This document shows positions 48,618 through 58,632 of a stretch of DNA of 64,000 nucleotides, in pieces. The notes beneath the pieces are model-generated. The model worked only from the letters and a program-made list of their open reading frames with translations. It had not been told where the DNA came from and made no database searches. This stretch comes from Candidatus Legionella polyplacis (lineage in GTDB: Bacteria; Pseudomonadota; Gammaproteobacteria; Legionellales; Legionellaceae). A program made the position numbers and the translations under genes. The number at the start of each line of letters is the position of its first letter. Within the stretch, counting starts at the first letter, position 1. Location of the stretch: contig NZ_CP135136.1 of the NCBI RefSeq assembly GCF_037013735.1, positions 62,001 through 126,000 of the forward strand, in the 5' to 3' direction.

Positions 48618-50655
48618 TTTCAAAATCACTACTATACATTTTTAACATCCTAAAAAAATTATCTTCATTTAAAATATCAATTCCAAGTTTAATTGCTTTA
48701 TTAAGTTTTAAACCAGGATTAACACCCTTAATAAGATAATTGGTATTTTTAGAAACATGATTATTAACTATGGCCCCTATATTCAACATATGCATCTTAA
48801 TATCTTTTCGTTTTATTTTAATTAATGTTCCAGTAAAAACAATAATTTTCCCACTAAAAAAATTAAAATTTTTATTATTCAATAATTTAATATTTATTTT
48901 CCAAGAAATTCCAAAATCTAATAACTTATTAATCACATCCAAATTTTTTTTTTCATTTAAAAATAATAAAATATTTTTTGCACGTGTAAGTCCAATATTT
49001 TTAATAGATAATAAATTATCTAATGTAGCTAATTTTAAATCTTCAACTGTTTGAAAATTAGAAGATAACAAATGTGCATGTACTGTACCTATACCTTTAA
49101 TACCTAAAGCATATAAAAATCTTGCAAAGGTAGTATTTTTACTATTTTCAATAGATTTAAAAAGTTTTTTAGAAGATTTCAAACCTATTCCTGGTATTTT
49201 TAAAAAATCATTTGCTTGTAAAGAATATAAGTCAGATATAGACTTAACCAAATTAATTTCAACTAATTTGTTAATTATAGATATACCAATTCCTCTAATA
49301 TTCATAGCCTCATTTGAAGAAAAATGTTTTAATACTTGTTTTAATTGAGCAAAACAAAACAATCCTCCAGTACAAAAAAATATAGATCGTTTAACATTAC
49401 TGATAATAAGAGAATTACAGACAGGACAATTTCTAGGAAAATTTATTTCTTTAACTAAGAAACTTCTTTTTTTCAAAACAATAGATGAAATTTTAGGAAT
49501 AACATCTCCAGATCTACATATCTTAACAAAATCACCAATACGAATATCTTTTCGACGAATATCATTAAAATTATTTAAAGTCACTCTTTTAATTACTACT
49601 CCATTGATACAAATTGGATCTAATTTAGCTACTGGAGTTAAAATTCCAAATCTACTAACTTGAAAATCTACTGAAATTACTCTGGATTCTTTCTCCATTG
49701 ATAAAAATTTATATGCACAAGCATATTTTGGAAAACGAGCTGAATATCCTAATTTATTTTGTAAACAAATATCATCAACCTTACATACTATACCATCAAT
49801 TTCATATGGAAAATTCATACGACTTTTTCTAAGTTGTTCATAATAAAAAAAACAAGAATCTAATCCCTTAACCAATTTAGTTTTAGAACTTATTTTAAAT
49901 CCTATATTTTTTAAAAACTGTAACCGAAAAAAATGACTATTTGGTAAAAAAAAACCATTAAAAGCACCGATACCATAACAATATATAGATAATGGTATAT
50001 GTTGATATAAATTATTATTTAATCTACGTAAAACACCCGAAGCTGCATTTCTAGCAGTAGCAAAAACTGATTTATTTGAAAATTTAGCTATTTTATTGGC
50101 TTGAAGAAAATCTTTTTTTGCAATATATATTTCTCCACGAATTTCAATAAAATTGAAATTTACATTTTTTGGCAATATCAACGGAATTTCAGATATATTT
50201 TTTACATTAACAGTTACATCCTCTCCAATCAATCCATTTCCACGTGTTACAGCATGAACTAATTTTCCATCTTCATAAATTAAATTAATTGCTATTCCAT
50301 CAAATTTTGGTTCACAAGTAAAAAAAATACTATTAATATCTTTAGAATACTTTTTATAAATACAATGAAAAAACTTTTTTAATTCTTTAAAAGAATAAAC
50401 ATTTGATAACGACAACATAGATTTCTTATGAAAAATTTTTTTAAAACAATTACTAGGATTTACTCCAACCAATTGCGTTGGAGAATCAGAATTAATATAC
50501 TCTGGATATTTAATTTCCAACTCTTTTAATCGTTTAAAATATTTATCATAAACAAAATCTGAAACTAAAGATCTATTAAGATTATAATAATAATGATTAT
50601 AAAGTCTAATTCTTTTTCTTAACTCTTTAATAAATTTCTTTATATTAGATTTCAT
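48607..50655 (-). CDS. ligA: NAD-dependent DNA ligase LigA
   Basis: LigA seals nicks in DNA using NAD. The 682-residue protein has the Ia and adenylation domains with the nucleophile Lys in CEPKFDGIAINL near residue 115, the OB-fold, the zinc site (NCPVCNSL and CTGGLFC), four helix-hairpin-helix repeats, and a complete BRCT domain from about residue 595 (SGKIIVFTGTL). Length is normal. It is upstream of and overlaps dnaE, so the two replication genes are probably co-expressed. Confidence 0.97.
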   Translation of the reverse strand: MKSNIKKFIKELRKRIRLYNHYYYNLNRSLVSDFVYDKYFKRLKELEIKYPEYINSDSPTQLVGVNPSNCFKKIFHKKSMLSLSNVYSFKELKKFFHCIYKKYSKDINSIFFTCEPKFDGIAINLIYEDGKLVHAVTRGNGLIGEDVTVNVKNISEIPLILPKNVNFNFIEIRGEIYIAKKDFLQANKIAKFSNKSVFATARNAASGVLRRLNNNLYQHIPLSIYCYGIGAFNGFFLPNSHFFRLQFLKNIGFKISSKTKLVKGLDSCFFYYEQLRKSRMNFPYEIDGIVCKVDDICLQNKLGYSARFPKYACAYKFLSMEKESRVISVDFQVSRFGILTPVAKLDPICINGVVIKRVTLNNFNDIRRKDIRIGDFVKICRSGDVIPKISSIVLKKRSFLVKEINFPRNCPVCNSLIISNVKRSIFFCTGGLFCFAQLKQVLKHFSSNEAMNIRGIGISIINKLVEINLVKSISDLYSLQANDFLKIPGIGLKSSKKLFKSIENSKNTTFARFLYALGIKGIGTVHAHLLSSNFQTVEDLKLATLDNLLSIKNIGLTRAKNILLFLNEKKNLDVINKLLDFGISWKINIKLLNNKNFNFFSGKIIVFTGTLIKIKRKDIKMHMLNIGAIVNNHVSKNTNYLIKGVNPGLKLNKAIKLGIDILNEDNFFRMLKMYSSDFENEK

Positions 50656-50872
50656 AAAATGAATAATACTATAAATTTTAAAATCACATAAAAATTAATA
50701 TTTTAAACAATAAATATATTTTTTATAAAAAGTTAAAAAAATATAAAAATTAAAAATTTTAATTTTTATTAAAAAAATTACTTAAAAATATTAAATTTTA
50801 TTAAATATAAAATAACATATAAAATTACATAATAAAAAATATCAAAAAAATAAATTTTACTTTAGCCAAAAT

Positions 50873-51553
50873 ATGAAAAACATTACAGAAACATTTACTA
50901 AACCATTACTAAAATGGTTTGATAAATATGGCAGAAAAAATTTACCATGGAAAAATTCTATTAATCCAGATCCATATAAAATATGGATATCTGAAATCAT
51001 GTTACAACAAACACGATTAAAAACAGTTATCCCATATTTCAATCGTTTTATAAAAAAATTTCCTAATATCCAACATCTTATTAAAGCGTCTGAAGATGAA
51101 ATCCTTTTATATTGGTCAGGACTTGGATACTATAATAGAGCTATCAATTTAATTAAAACTGCCAAAATTATCTGGAACAAATATAACGGAAATTTCCCTA
51201 AACAAACAAAATTCTTAATTAAATTACCTGGAATTGGACCATCTACAGCTGCCGCTATAATGTCTCAAGCTTTTAATTTACCAAAAGCAATACTAGATAC
51301 TAATGCTAAACGTGTACTGTTTAGATATTTCAATTTAAGTTATATTAATAGTCAAAAACATTTAAATGTTAAATTAATCAATTTTGCAAATAAATGTATG
51401 TCAAAAGAACGTAGTGCAGATTATACTCAAGCAATTATGGATCTAGGATATTTTCATTGTAAATCAAAACATCCTAATTGCACAACTTGTCCTTTACATA
51501 CAAATTGTATCTCAAAAAAAAAACAAATTAATATCTCCATTGTCTTATCATAA
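50873..51553 (+). CDS. mutY: Adenine DNA glycosylase MutY, N-terminal catalytic part (frame broken)
   Basis: MutY removes adenine mispaired with 8-oxoguanine. This 226-residue frame holds the complete catalytic domain: WISEIMLQQTRLKTVIPYF with the catalytic Glu, LPGIGPSTAAAIMSQAF, ILDTNAKRVLFRYF with the catalytic Asp, and the full 4Fe-4S loop CxxxxxxCxxCxxxxxC near residues 200-216. The frame then runs through an A10 tract (51514-51523) and stops at 51551-51553. Removing one A joins it to the next frame, giving a 362-residue protein, close to the E. coli length (350). Confidence 0.93.
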   Translation: MKNITETFTKPLLKWFDKYGRKNLPWKNSINPDPYKIWISEIMLQQTRLKTVIPYFNRFIKKFPNIQHLIKASEDEILLYWSGLGYYNRAINLIKTAKIIWNKYNGNFPKQTKFLIKLPGIGPSTAAAIMSQAFNLPKAILDTNAKRVLFRYFNLSYINSQKHLNVKLINFANKCMSKERSADYTQAIMDLGYFHCKSKHPNCTTCPLHTNCISKKKQINISIVLS

Positions 51554-51962
51554 ATATAATAAAAAAAATATTATAAAATATAAAAAGTTTTTACTAATAT
51601 ATAATTCATATAACGAAATTTTTTTTACAAAACAATCTTACAAAAAACTTTGGCCAAAATTATGGACTATTCCTTATATTGATTATAAAACTCCTATTAA
51701 AGACTTTATTCAAAATAAATATAATATAAATAATATTGAAAATATATACTTATTAACTAATTTTAAATATTCAATAAGTAACTTTATACTCAATGCAAAA
51801 TCAATAGCAATAAAAATTAAATCAAACCAATCTTATACAAGTAAAAAATCAAATATAAAAAAATGGTTAAAAATAAATCAATTAAATCAAATTGGATTAT
51901 CTAAAATATCTATTAAAATTATAGACTACTTTAAAACATATATAAAACAACAAAAAATATAA
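51514..51962 (+). pseudogene. mutY: MutY C-terminal 8-oxoguanine-recognition domain, out of frame
   Basis: In the frame shifted by one base after the A10 tract, the text KNKLISPLSYHKYNKK followed by FLLIYNSYNEIFFTKQ and LWPKLWTIPYID continues the MutY alignment through the NUDIX-like C-terminal domain to a stop at 51962. The only local start is a TTG at 51540 without ribosome binding site, so independent translation is doubtful. The domain could still be made by polymerase slippage on A10, or this may be a sequencing error or a recent inactivation. Confidence 0.75.
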
Positions 51963-52119
51963 AAAATCAAAATTATCACTAACAATAATAAAAATATGCG
52001 AAATAAATTTCAATTTTGATCATTTAAATAAACAACCAATATTGATTCAATATTAATAAATATAAAATCTCAATCAAATATATCGAATTCATAAATAAAA
52101 TATCAACAAATATATTAAT

Positions 52120-52803
52120 CTATTTTTTCTGCAAAACCATAAAATAATTTACACATATTTTATTAGTAATTTTAGCTTTTCTAGTAAAAACATTGTACGA
52201 CATTCCCTTTAAATCAATAACTTTAAATCCAACAGATCTTGCAATACTTGCAAGTTTACTTGGAGATATAAAATTTCGAAAATCGTGTGTTTGTTTTGGT
52301 ATTATACCTAATAAATATTCAGCTATAACAACAATTTGTATATACGATATAATTCCAGAATTAATAGTTGATATAAATAAGTAACCACTAGAATTTAATA
52401 ATCTATAGCAGTGATACAATATTGAACAAGGATCTTTAACATGTTCTAATAATTCTAAACAAACAATAACATCAAATAATTTATTACCATAATGATCAAT
52501 AGGCATACAATAATAATCTATAACAAGACTTTCTTTAATAGCATGACATTTTGCTATATTAATAAGGGAATTTTCAATATCCAATCCAGTAACATTTGCT
52601 CCTAACATCGCCATAGATTCTGATAAAATACCTCCACCGCAACCAACATCTAAAACCTCTTTCTTAAATAGAGAGCAAAACTTACAAATAAACTCAATAC
52701 GCACAGGATTAATACAATGAAGTATATGACAAGGACCATTTTTATCCCACCACTGTCTAGCTTGATTAGAAAAATCAGTACCATTCCTAAATTTATTGAC
52801 CAT
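52120..52803 (-). CDS. ubiG: Ubiquinone biosynthesis O-methyltransferase UbiG
   Basis: UbiG carries out both O-methylations of the ubiquinone ring with SAM. From the ATG at 52801-52803 it has 227 residues; a TTG three codons upstream is less likely. Seen are QARQWWDKNGPCHILHCINPVR, the SAM motif LDVGCGGGILSESMA, VTGLDIE, and VIVCLELLEHVKDP. It converges with mutY and supports ubiquinone-based aerobic respiration. Confidence 0.94.
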   Translation of the reverse strand: MVNKFRNGTDFSNQARQWWDKNGPCHILHCINPVRIEFICKFCSLFKKEVLDVGCGGGILSESMAMLGANVTGLDIENSLINIAKCHAIKESLVIDYYCMPIDHYGNKLFDVIVCLELLEHVKDPCSILYHCYRLLNSSGYLFISTINSGIISYIQIVVIAEYLLGIIPKQTHDFRNFISPSKLASIARSVGFKVIDLKGMSYNVFTRKAKITNKICVNYFMVLQKK

Positions 52804-52944
52804 ATTTACCAATACTTTTTACTATTAAAATAGAACATTATTTTAATTAACATTTTTAAATTTTCAAAAACCATTCATACATATTTATATAAAATAATAA
52901 ATTTTAATGTTAAACATCCAATATCAATATCTTATTAAATAAAA

Positions 52945-54150
52945 TCAATAATCTAAACCCATTATTATTTTTATTTCATCCAATGTTTTTCTAGCTTCTT
53001 TTTTTGCTATTTCAGTATGTTCTATTACAATATTTTTAATTAAATTTATTTTTGATTGATAAAATTGAATCTTCTCTTGAATTATAAATAATTCCTTTTT
53101 AATAGAATCAACAATCATTTTTTTACAATCAACACATCCAAATTTAGCAGAACAACACCCAGATTTTATCCATTCCTTTAAAGAATCTGTTGAATAAATA
53201 CTATGTAATTGCCATACAGAACAATTTCCTGGATTTCCAGGGATATATCTTTTTATACGATTAGGATCAGTTGGCATAGAAAATATCTTCTTTTTCACAT
53301 CATTTAAATTTTCTCTTAAAGAAATAGTATTATGAAATGATTTAGACATTTTTTTTCCATCAGTTCCTAGTACTTTAGAAAAACCATGTCTTATTATTGC
53401 TTTTGGTTCATTCAATATCTTTTTTCTATAAACATCAAAATTATTTAATAAATTCTGTTTAACTCTTAAAGGAAACTTTTTATAATTTGCTAAAAACAAC
53501 TTAATTTCATTAATTAACTTACACCCATCATTATTTTGTAAAATTTTTTTTAAAAAAATATAATAATTACTATAATTATTTTTTAAATTTTGAATAGCCT
53601 TAAAAATTAAATGTTTTATATAAAGATTATTATCTTTATATAAAAAATTAAATTTTCTGACAATTTTTCTAGTTAATTCAATATGAGCAATTTGATCCTC
53701 ACCAATTGGAACATAATCTGCTCTATAAAGTAATATATCAGAACTTTGTAAAATAGGATAACCTAAAAAACCATATGTCATAAAATCTTTTTTTAAAAAA
53801 TTTCTTTGTTTTTGATTCTTATGAGAAGGAACATGTTCAACCCAATTTAACGAAGTAATCATAGAAAGTAATAAAAATAATTCAATATGTTCTGAAATCC
53901 AAGATTGAATAAAAATCTTGCACATATTTGGATTTATTCCACATGCAAACAAATCAACCAACATATTCCAAACAAAAGGTTTAATAGAATTTGGATTTTT
54001 ATAACAAGTCGTTAACCCATGTAAATCTGCAATAAAAAAATAACAATCATATTGACTTTGTAAGTCAATCCAATGTTTAATAACTCCATGATAATGTCCA
54101 ATATGCAAATCTCCACTAGCACGTATACCAGAAACCACACGCTTTTTCAT
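52945..54150 (-). CDS. trpS: Tryptophanyl-tRNA synthetase (long form)
   Basis: TrpRS charges tRNA-Trp. The 401-residue protein is the longer form found in many non-enteric proteobacteria (the E. coli enzyme has 334). It has the HIGH motif GDLHIGHYHG at 13-22, the tryptophan pocket region (LTTCYKN, GYPILQSSDILLY), DGKKMSKSFHN, and the long-form insertion with GCCSAKFGCVDCKK near residue 340, possibly a metal site. It is a single gene. Confidence 0.96.
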   Translation of the reverse strand: MKKRVVSGIRASGDLHIGHYHGVIKHWIDLQSQYDCYFFIADLHGLTTCYKNPNSIKPFVWNMLVDLFACGINPNMCKIFIQSWISEHIELFLLLSMITSLNWVEHVPSHKNQKQRNFLKKDFMTYGFLGYPILQSSDILLYRADYVPIGEDQIAHIELTRKIVRKFNFLYKDNNLYIKHLIFKAIQNLKNNYSNYYIFLKKILQNNDGCKLINEIKLFLANYKKFPLRVKQNLLNNFDVYRKKILNEPKAIIRHGFSKVLGTDGKKMSKSFHNTISLRENLNDVKKKIFSMPTDPNRIKRYIPGNPGNCSVWQLHSIYSTDSLKEWIKSGCCSAKFGCVDCKKMIVDSIKKELFIIQEKIQFYQSKINLIKNIVIEHTEIAKKEARKTLDEIKIIMGLDY

Positions 54151-54288
54151 TTAAATCGAACCTCAATACTTTACAAAAAATATTTATATTTACATATATA
54201 TTAACTCTATAAAAGATTCTTGCAATTTTTTTAATTTTTATCAAAACTATCAAAAAGAAACTTATTAAAAATAATAAAACAATATCTT

Positions 54289-54744
54289 ATGAAAAAAAAA
54301 TATTATATAGATATACAATATTCACACAAAAATTATATTCCAATAAAAATTAAAACTATTATTTTTTGGGCAAAATTAATATTAAAAAATTTAATAAAAA
54401 CTGCTGAAATTACTATTAAATTTGTATGTCCAAATGAAATAATTCAATTAAACTATTTATACAGAAAAAAAAACAAAATTACAAATATATTGTCTTTTCC
54501 TAGTTCTATTTCTACATATAAAAAATTAAATTATCATTTCTTAGGAGACATTATTATATGTACAAAGATTTTAAAAATAGAATCTAAAAAAATAGCTCAA
54601 CCATTTAAAAAATATTTAGCTTTTATAATTATTCATGGAATCCTACATTTATTAGGATTTAATCATATTAAAAAAAAAGAAAAAACAATCATGAAAAATT
54701 TAGAAAATAAATTGTTAATAAAATTAGGTTTCAAATTAAAATAA
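54289..54744 (+). CDS. ybeY: Endoribonuclease YbeY
   Basis: YbeY is a metal-dependent RNase needed for 16S rRNA 3'-end maturation and ribosome quality control. The 151-residue protein has the metal motif HGILHLLGFNH (family HGxLHLxGxDH; all three His kept) and the upstream ITNILSFP strand. It stands alone; the usual partners phoH and lnt are absent. Confidence 0.93.
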   Translation: MKKKYYIDIQYSHKNYIPIKIKTIIFWAKLILKNLIKTAEITIKFVCPNEIIQLNYLYRKKNKITNILSFPSSISTYKKLNYHFLGDIIICTKILKIESKKIAQPFKKYLAFIIIHGILHLLGFNHIKKKEKTIMKNLENKLLIKLGFKLK

Positions 54745-54807
54745 TTAAAATATTAAACTACTATAAAAATAGCTAATCATGAAACAACTTAAAAAAAATA
54801 AATTAAT

Positions 54808-55986
54808 TTAGCATTTCTTAACTAAATTATCATTTCTTCTTGTACTTACATTATTTAAGACAAAAATACCCAACATTCCCGAACAAAATGAACCTAAAAA
54901 TATACCTTCTTTAGCCAAAGTCATATAATATAAATCATAATGATAAGATATAGACCCAATAAATATACTCATTGTAAATCCAATCCCACAAAGCAAAGAA
55001 ATCCCATAAATATCTAAAGATTTGATATTACTATCTAATTTTAATAGACATTTAATCTTAATAAAAAAAAACAATGGTAAAAATATACCAATTTGTTTTC
55101 CTACTAATAAACCAAAAAACACACCAAGAAAAATAGGATGCAATAACATTGAAAAATTAAAATTTACAAACACTATACCAGAATTTACTAAAGCAAATAT
55201 CGGTAAAATAAAAAATGTTACAAAATATTTTAAATATTTTTTAAAATATATTAAAAAATTTAAATTCTTATATTTAGAAACAATTATAGAAATAATTATT
55301 CCAGACAAAACTCCATGAACACCTGATTTAAAAAGAAAAAATAATGAAAAAAAACCAATAGTTATAAACAATAGAGAACTTTTGAAGTTAAAATAAAATA
55401 AATAAATCAATATAATACTAATTAAAAATAATCCTAAAAATAAAGGAACTTTTTTAGAATAAAAAATAGATATCACAATCATTGATTGTATATCATCAAA
55501 AACAGAAATAACAGTTAATAAACTTTTTAAAGAATAAGATACATAAGGATCCAAAAAATTAATAACACTTGAAGAAAAAACAATATCAGTAGAAATTGGT
55601 ATAGACCATCCTTTTAAATATTCTATATAATTTTTATTAAAAATAAAAAAAACAAATGCCGGAAAAACTAAACCACTAAAAACAACAATATTAAAAATTA
55701 ACATACTCACTTTGTTAACAAGAAAATTTTCTATAAGAACATCTATAACTTCGAGACCAACCAGTACGAAGTAAATAATCATTAAACCATCATTTACCAA
55801 TGATAAAAATGATTTTGCAACTAAAAAATTAAATATTTTTATTCGAACTACATAATTTAACGCTTTTTCATAAAAATAACAATATGGAGAATTTGATAAA
55901 ATTATTGCAAATAAAGCAAAAATAAAAACTAATAAACTACCTATTTTTTCTAAATTAGCAAATTCTTTATGACACAATTTATTCAT
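54808..55986 (-). CDS. nhaA: Na+/H+ antiporter NhaA
   Basis: NhaA exports Na+ in exchange for two H+ and controls internal pH. The 392-residue membrane protein has about 12 hydrophobic segments and the ion-site acids: the Asp in PISTDIVFSS and the adjacent pair in SVFDDIQSMIVI (Asp163/164 of E. coli), plus the Lys in LLVGKQIGIFLP. Length matches E. coli (388). It is unusual but not unknown for an intracellular symbiont to keep it. Confidence 0.94.
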   Translation of the reverse strand: MNKLCHKEFANLEKIGSLLVFIFALFAIILSNSPYCYFYEKALNYVVRIKIFNFLVAKSFLSLVNDGLMIIYFVLVGLEVIDVLIENFLVNKVSMLIFNIVVFSGLVFPAFVFFIFNKNYIEYLKGWSIPISTDIVFSSSVINFLDPYVSYSLKSLLTVISVFDDIQSMIVISIFYSKKVPLFLGLFLISIILIYLFYFNFKSSLLFITIGFFSLFFLFKSGVHGVLSGIIISIIVSKYKNLNFLIYFKKYLKYFVTFFILPIFALVNSGIVFVNFNFSMLLHPIFLGVFFGLLVGKQIGIFLPLFFFIKIKCLLKLDSNIKSLDIYGISLLCGIGFTMSIFIGSISYHYDLYYMTLAKEGIFLGSFCSGMLGIFVLNNVSTRRNDNLVKKC

Positions 55987-56135
55987 AAAAACCTATATAT
56001 AAATATTATTTATAAAAACAACTTATAAATAAGTTATAACAATTAATAAAATATTACACAATTATCTAATATAAGATATTAATCAAAACTATTTTGATAT
56101 AAAATATTTATATTTAACAATACAAAACTTTAAAA

Positions 56136-56969
56136 ATGCAAAAAAAAAAAATAACATTAGCACATATATCCACAAAAAAAATAAAAAAAAAAAATCCTTA
56201 CTTTAAACCAATCATAGGAATCATACTTGGATCAGGATTAGGCAATCTATCATCAATGTTAAATAACACTATTATTATTAAATATAAAGATTTACCAGGA
56301 TTTCCAAAATGTACAGTAAATGGTCATAATGGTAACTTAATACTAGGAAATATATCAGGAAAAGATGTTGTATGTTTGCAAGGAAGAAGTCATAGTTATG
56401 AAGGGACAAACTTTCACACAATGAAAACATACGTTAGAACTTTAAAATTATTAGGTTGTCAATATTTTTTATGTACTAATGCATCTGGATCTCTAAAAAA
56501 AAAAATTAAACCAGGAGAAATTATGATTTTGACTGATCATATAAATATGCAACCAAACAATCCATTGGTAGGAATTAATGACGAAGAATTTGGACCAAGA
56601 TTTTTACCATTAAATAATTTATATGATGCAAAACTAAAAGAAAAAATGTTAATAATAGCTAAAAAAGAAAATATTATTTTACATCAAGGAGTATATATTT
56701 CAGTACTAGGACCAAATTACGAAACAGCAGCAGAAATAAAAGCATTTAAAATATTAGGAGGAGATGCAGTAGGTATGTCTACTATTCCAGAAGTTTTATT
56801 AGCAAAACATTGCGGAATGAAAATTATCGCAATCGCAGGTATTACAAATTATGCTACAGGCATTGTATCTACAAACCATACTCATGAAACAGTACTAGCA
56901 ATGGCATCAAAAATAGAAAAAAAACTTAATAAATTAATAAAAAAATTCATAGAAGAACTTTTACATTAA
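56136..56969 (+). CDS. Purine nucleoside phosphorylase (PNP-I/XapA type)
   Basis: The enzyme splits purine nucleosides with phosphate to base and ribose 1-phosphate. The 277-residue protein has GSGLGNLSSM, LQGRSHSYEG, LCTNASGSL, LTDHINMQPNNPLVG, and GMSTIPEVLLAKHCGMK followed by ITNYATGI, which together define the trimeric PNP family (not the hexameric DeoD). It suggests purine salvage from the host. A run of 12 A directly after the start (56140-56151) makes the second to sixth codons prone to slippage. Confidence 0.93.
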   Translation: MQKKKITLAHISTKKIKKKNPYFKPIIGIILGSGLGNLSSMLNNTIIIKYKDLPGFPKCTVNGHNGNLILGNISGKDVVCLQGRSHSYEGTNFHTMKTYVRTLKLLGCQYFLCTNASGSLKKKIKPGEIMILTDHINMQPNNPLVGINDEEFGPRFLPLNNLYDAKLKEKMLIIAKKENIILHQGVYISVLGPNYETAAEIKAFKILGGDAVGMSTIPEVLLAKHCGMKIIAIAGITNYATGIVSTNHTHETVLAMASKIEKKLNKLIKKFIEELLH

Positions 56970-56997
56970 AAAGAAAAATAATTAAAAAAATAATAAA

Positions 56998-57561
56998 TTA
57001 ATAAGGAAGAACTATAACTTGAGTACCTATTTTCATAAAATATTTATTTAACCACTCCGCCGCACTAGGAAGCACTTTAATACAACCATGACTAGAATTT
57101 GCATAAGGAACTTCATAAGCAGCATGTATACTAAATCCACGAAAAAAAAACATACAATAAGGCATTTTAACTCCTAAACGACTTTTATTTACAAAAAATT
57201 CACTAGAACGACAATTTACCCCTTTTTTGTAATAAATGTAAAAACTACCAGTTACAGTACGACATGATGTTCCCAAATCTTTACAAAAATCTTTTCCACC
57301 AGAAGCACTACCTGTCATAATTCGATCACCATGTTTATTATAAACAGCCCATACATATTTTTTAGGATTAAAAACAAATTGTTTTTTCCCATTTGATAAA
57401 ATCCTCAATGGAAACTCCTTTTGACCCCTTTTATCTTTCAAATAAAATAATGTTTTATGGATATATCCATAATCATCTATTATTAAAGTTGATTTGTTAA
57501 GTAACAATAATTTATAACCTATGATAGGAACTATCATAAACATAATAAAAAACTTAATCAT
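56998..57561 (-). CDS. L,D-transpeptidase of the EnhA/YkuD type
   Basis: YkuD-domain L,D-transpeptidases make or edit peptidoglycan links or attach proteins to it, in the periplasm. The 187-residue protein has a signal-anchor (about 1-22) and the catalytic pattern H...SSHGCIKVLPSAAEW with the nucleophile Cys; the usual Arg after the Cys is Lys. The segment SASGGKDFC, the PVGTF-like TGSFYIYYKKG, and PYCMFFFRGFSIHAAYEVP resemble the EnhA proteins of Legionella and relatives. It is a single gene. Exact substrate is unknown. Confidence 0.85.
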   Translation of the reverse strand: MIKFFIMFMIVPIIGYKLLLLNKSTLIIDDYGYIHKTLFYLKDKRGQKEFPLRILSNGKKQFVFNPKKYVWAVYNKHGDRIMTGSASGGKDFCKDLGTSCRTVTGSFYIYYKKGVNCRSSEFFVNKSRLGVKMPYCMFFFRGFSIHAAYEVPYANSSHGCIKVLPSAAEWLNKYFMKIGTQVIVLPY

Positions 57562-57975
57562 AAAATTATTGAATAATCTTAAATTAAGAATTAATTTTAC
57601 CTAAAACTATCTAAAACTACATAATAATAATAATAATCTGTATTAATATAAATATAATTCTATAAATCTTTTATGATAAACATCATCTTCTTCTGATTAA
57701 ATTCAAATTTAAATTTGACAATTTAAAACATTAAATTACAACATATTAAATATTAATAATTTTTATTATATATTAATTTTAAAAATAAAATATCCCAATC
57801 ATAATATTATCTATATAACATATGGGGGAAAAATTCTATTATTAATATTTTGAATAAAATATGTTTTAAAAACAAAACTATTATTTTTGCTTAAAATGCT
57901 ATCTTTAACAAAAAAACCAATTTCAAAATTAAATAAAAATAAAATAATTCTAAAATATATTGTAGAATAATTACA
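57562..57975. other. 414-bp gene-free spacer between the L,D-transpeptidase gene and pcm
   Basis: It lies between two divergent genes and is A+T-rich throughout, with a short (ATA/AAT)n-like stretch near 57620 and a small palindrome caaatttaaatttg near 57707. A 66-codon minus-strand frame at its end overlaps the pcm start and has no recognisable features. I see no gene. Confidence 0.5.
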
Positions 57976-58626
57976 ATGAATAAAGAAAGAAATAACATGT
58001 TGAAAAAACAATTATATTACGGATATATAACAAATAAAAAAATCCTTGATATTTTTAATAATATACCTAGACACATTTTTGTTCAAAATAAATTTAAAAC
58101 ATTCTCCTATTCTGATATGAGAATACCAATTAATTATGGTCAATATATGTTAACTCCATTAGAAGAAGCCATTATTCTACAATCTTTATTTTTAAAAGGA
58201 AATGAAAAAATATTAGAAATTGGAACAGGAACAGGGTTTTTTACAGCAATATTAAGTAAATTATCCAAAAAAATTATAAGTATTGATTATTATGAAGAAT
58301 TTATAAAAACAGCTGAAAATAAATTAAAAGCCCTATCTATCAGAAATATACAATTAATCAAAAAAGATTTTAACACCTACAAATGCAACAATAAATATTT
58401 ATTCGATATATTAATCTGTACAGCAGCAATAGATAAAATAAAAATACCATATTTATTAAAATTTTTATCTAATGGAAAATTATTTACTATATTAAAAAAC
58501 AAATTAACAATGAAAGGAATTTTATTTATTATTCAAAATAATAAAATTATTAAACAAAATATATTGTTTGAAACAATTACAACTCCGATAATTGATCACT
58601 CAAATAAAAAAATATTTATATTATAA
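57976..58626 (+). CDS. pcm: Protein-L-isoaspartate O-methyltransferase-family protein
   Basis: This SAM-dependent methyltransferase family repairs isoaspartyl residues in damaged proteins. The 216-residue protein has NNMLKKQLYYGYITNKKIL, IPRHIFV, a substrate loop ending in INYGQYMLTPLEEA, and the SAM site LEIGTGTGFFTAILSKL. Its N-terminal text fits the paralogue encoded beside tolC in many proteobacteria rather than the surE-linked enzyme; tolC is not seen here. Catalytic specificity is inferred from the family. Confidence 0.82.
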   Translation: MNKERNNMLKKQLYYGYITNKKILDIFNNIPRHIFVQNKFKTFSYSDMRIPINYGQYMLTPLEEAIILQSLFLKGNEKILEIGTGTGFFTAILSKLSKKIISIDYYEEFIKTAENKLKALSIRNIQLIKKDFNTYKCNNKYLFDILICTAAIDKIKIPYLLKFLSNGKLFTILKNKLTMKGILFIIQNNKIIKQNILFETITTPIIDHSNKKIFIL

Positions 58627-58632
58627 AAATTT

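Noticed and set aside
51540-51962. Independent small gene starting at TTG 51540
   Set aside because: Its sequence continues the MutY alignment, so it is the displaced C-terminal part and not a separate gene.
57811-58011. 66-codon minus-strand frame between the L,D-transpeptidase gene and pcm
   Set aside because: It is Phe/Ile-rich, overlaps the pcm start and shows no recognisable motif; expected by chance at this base composition.
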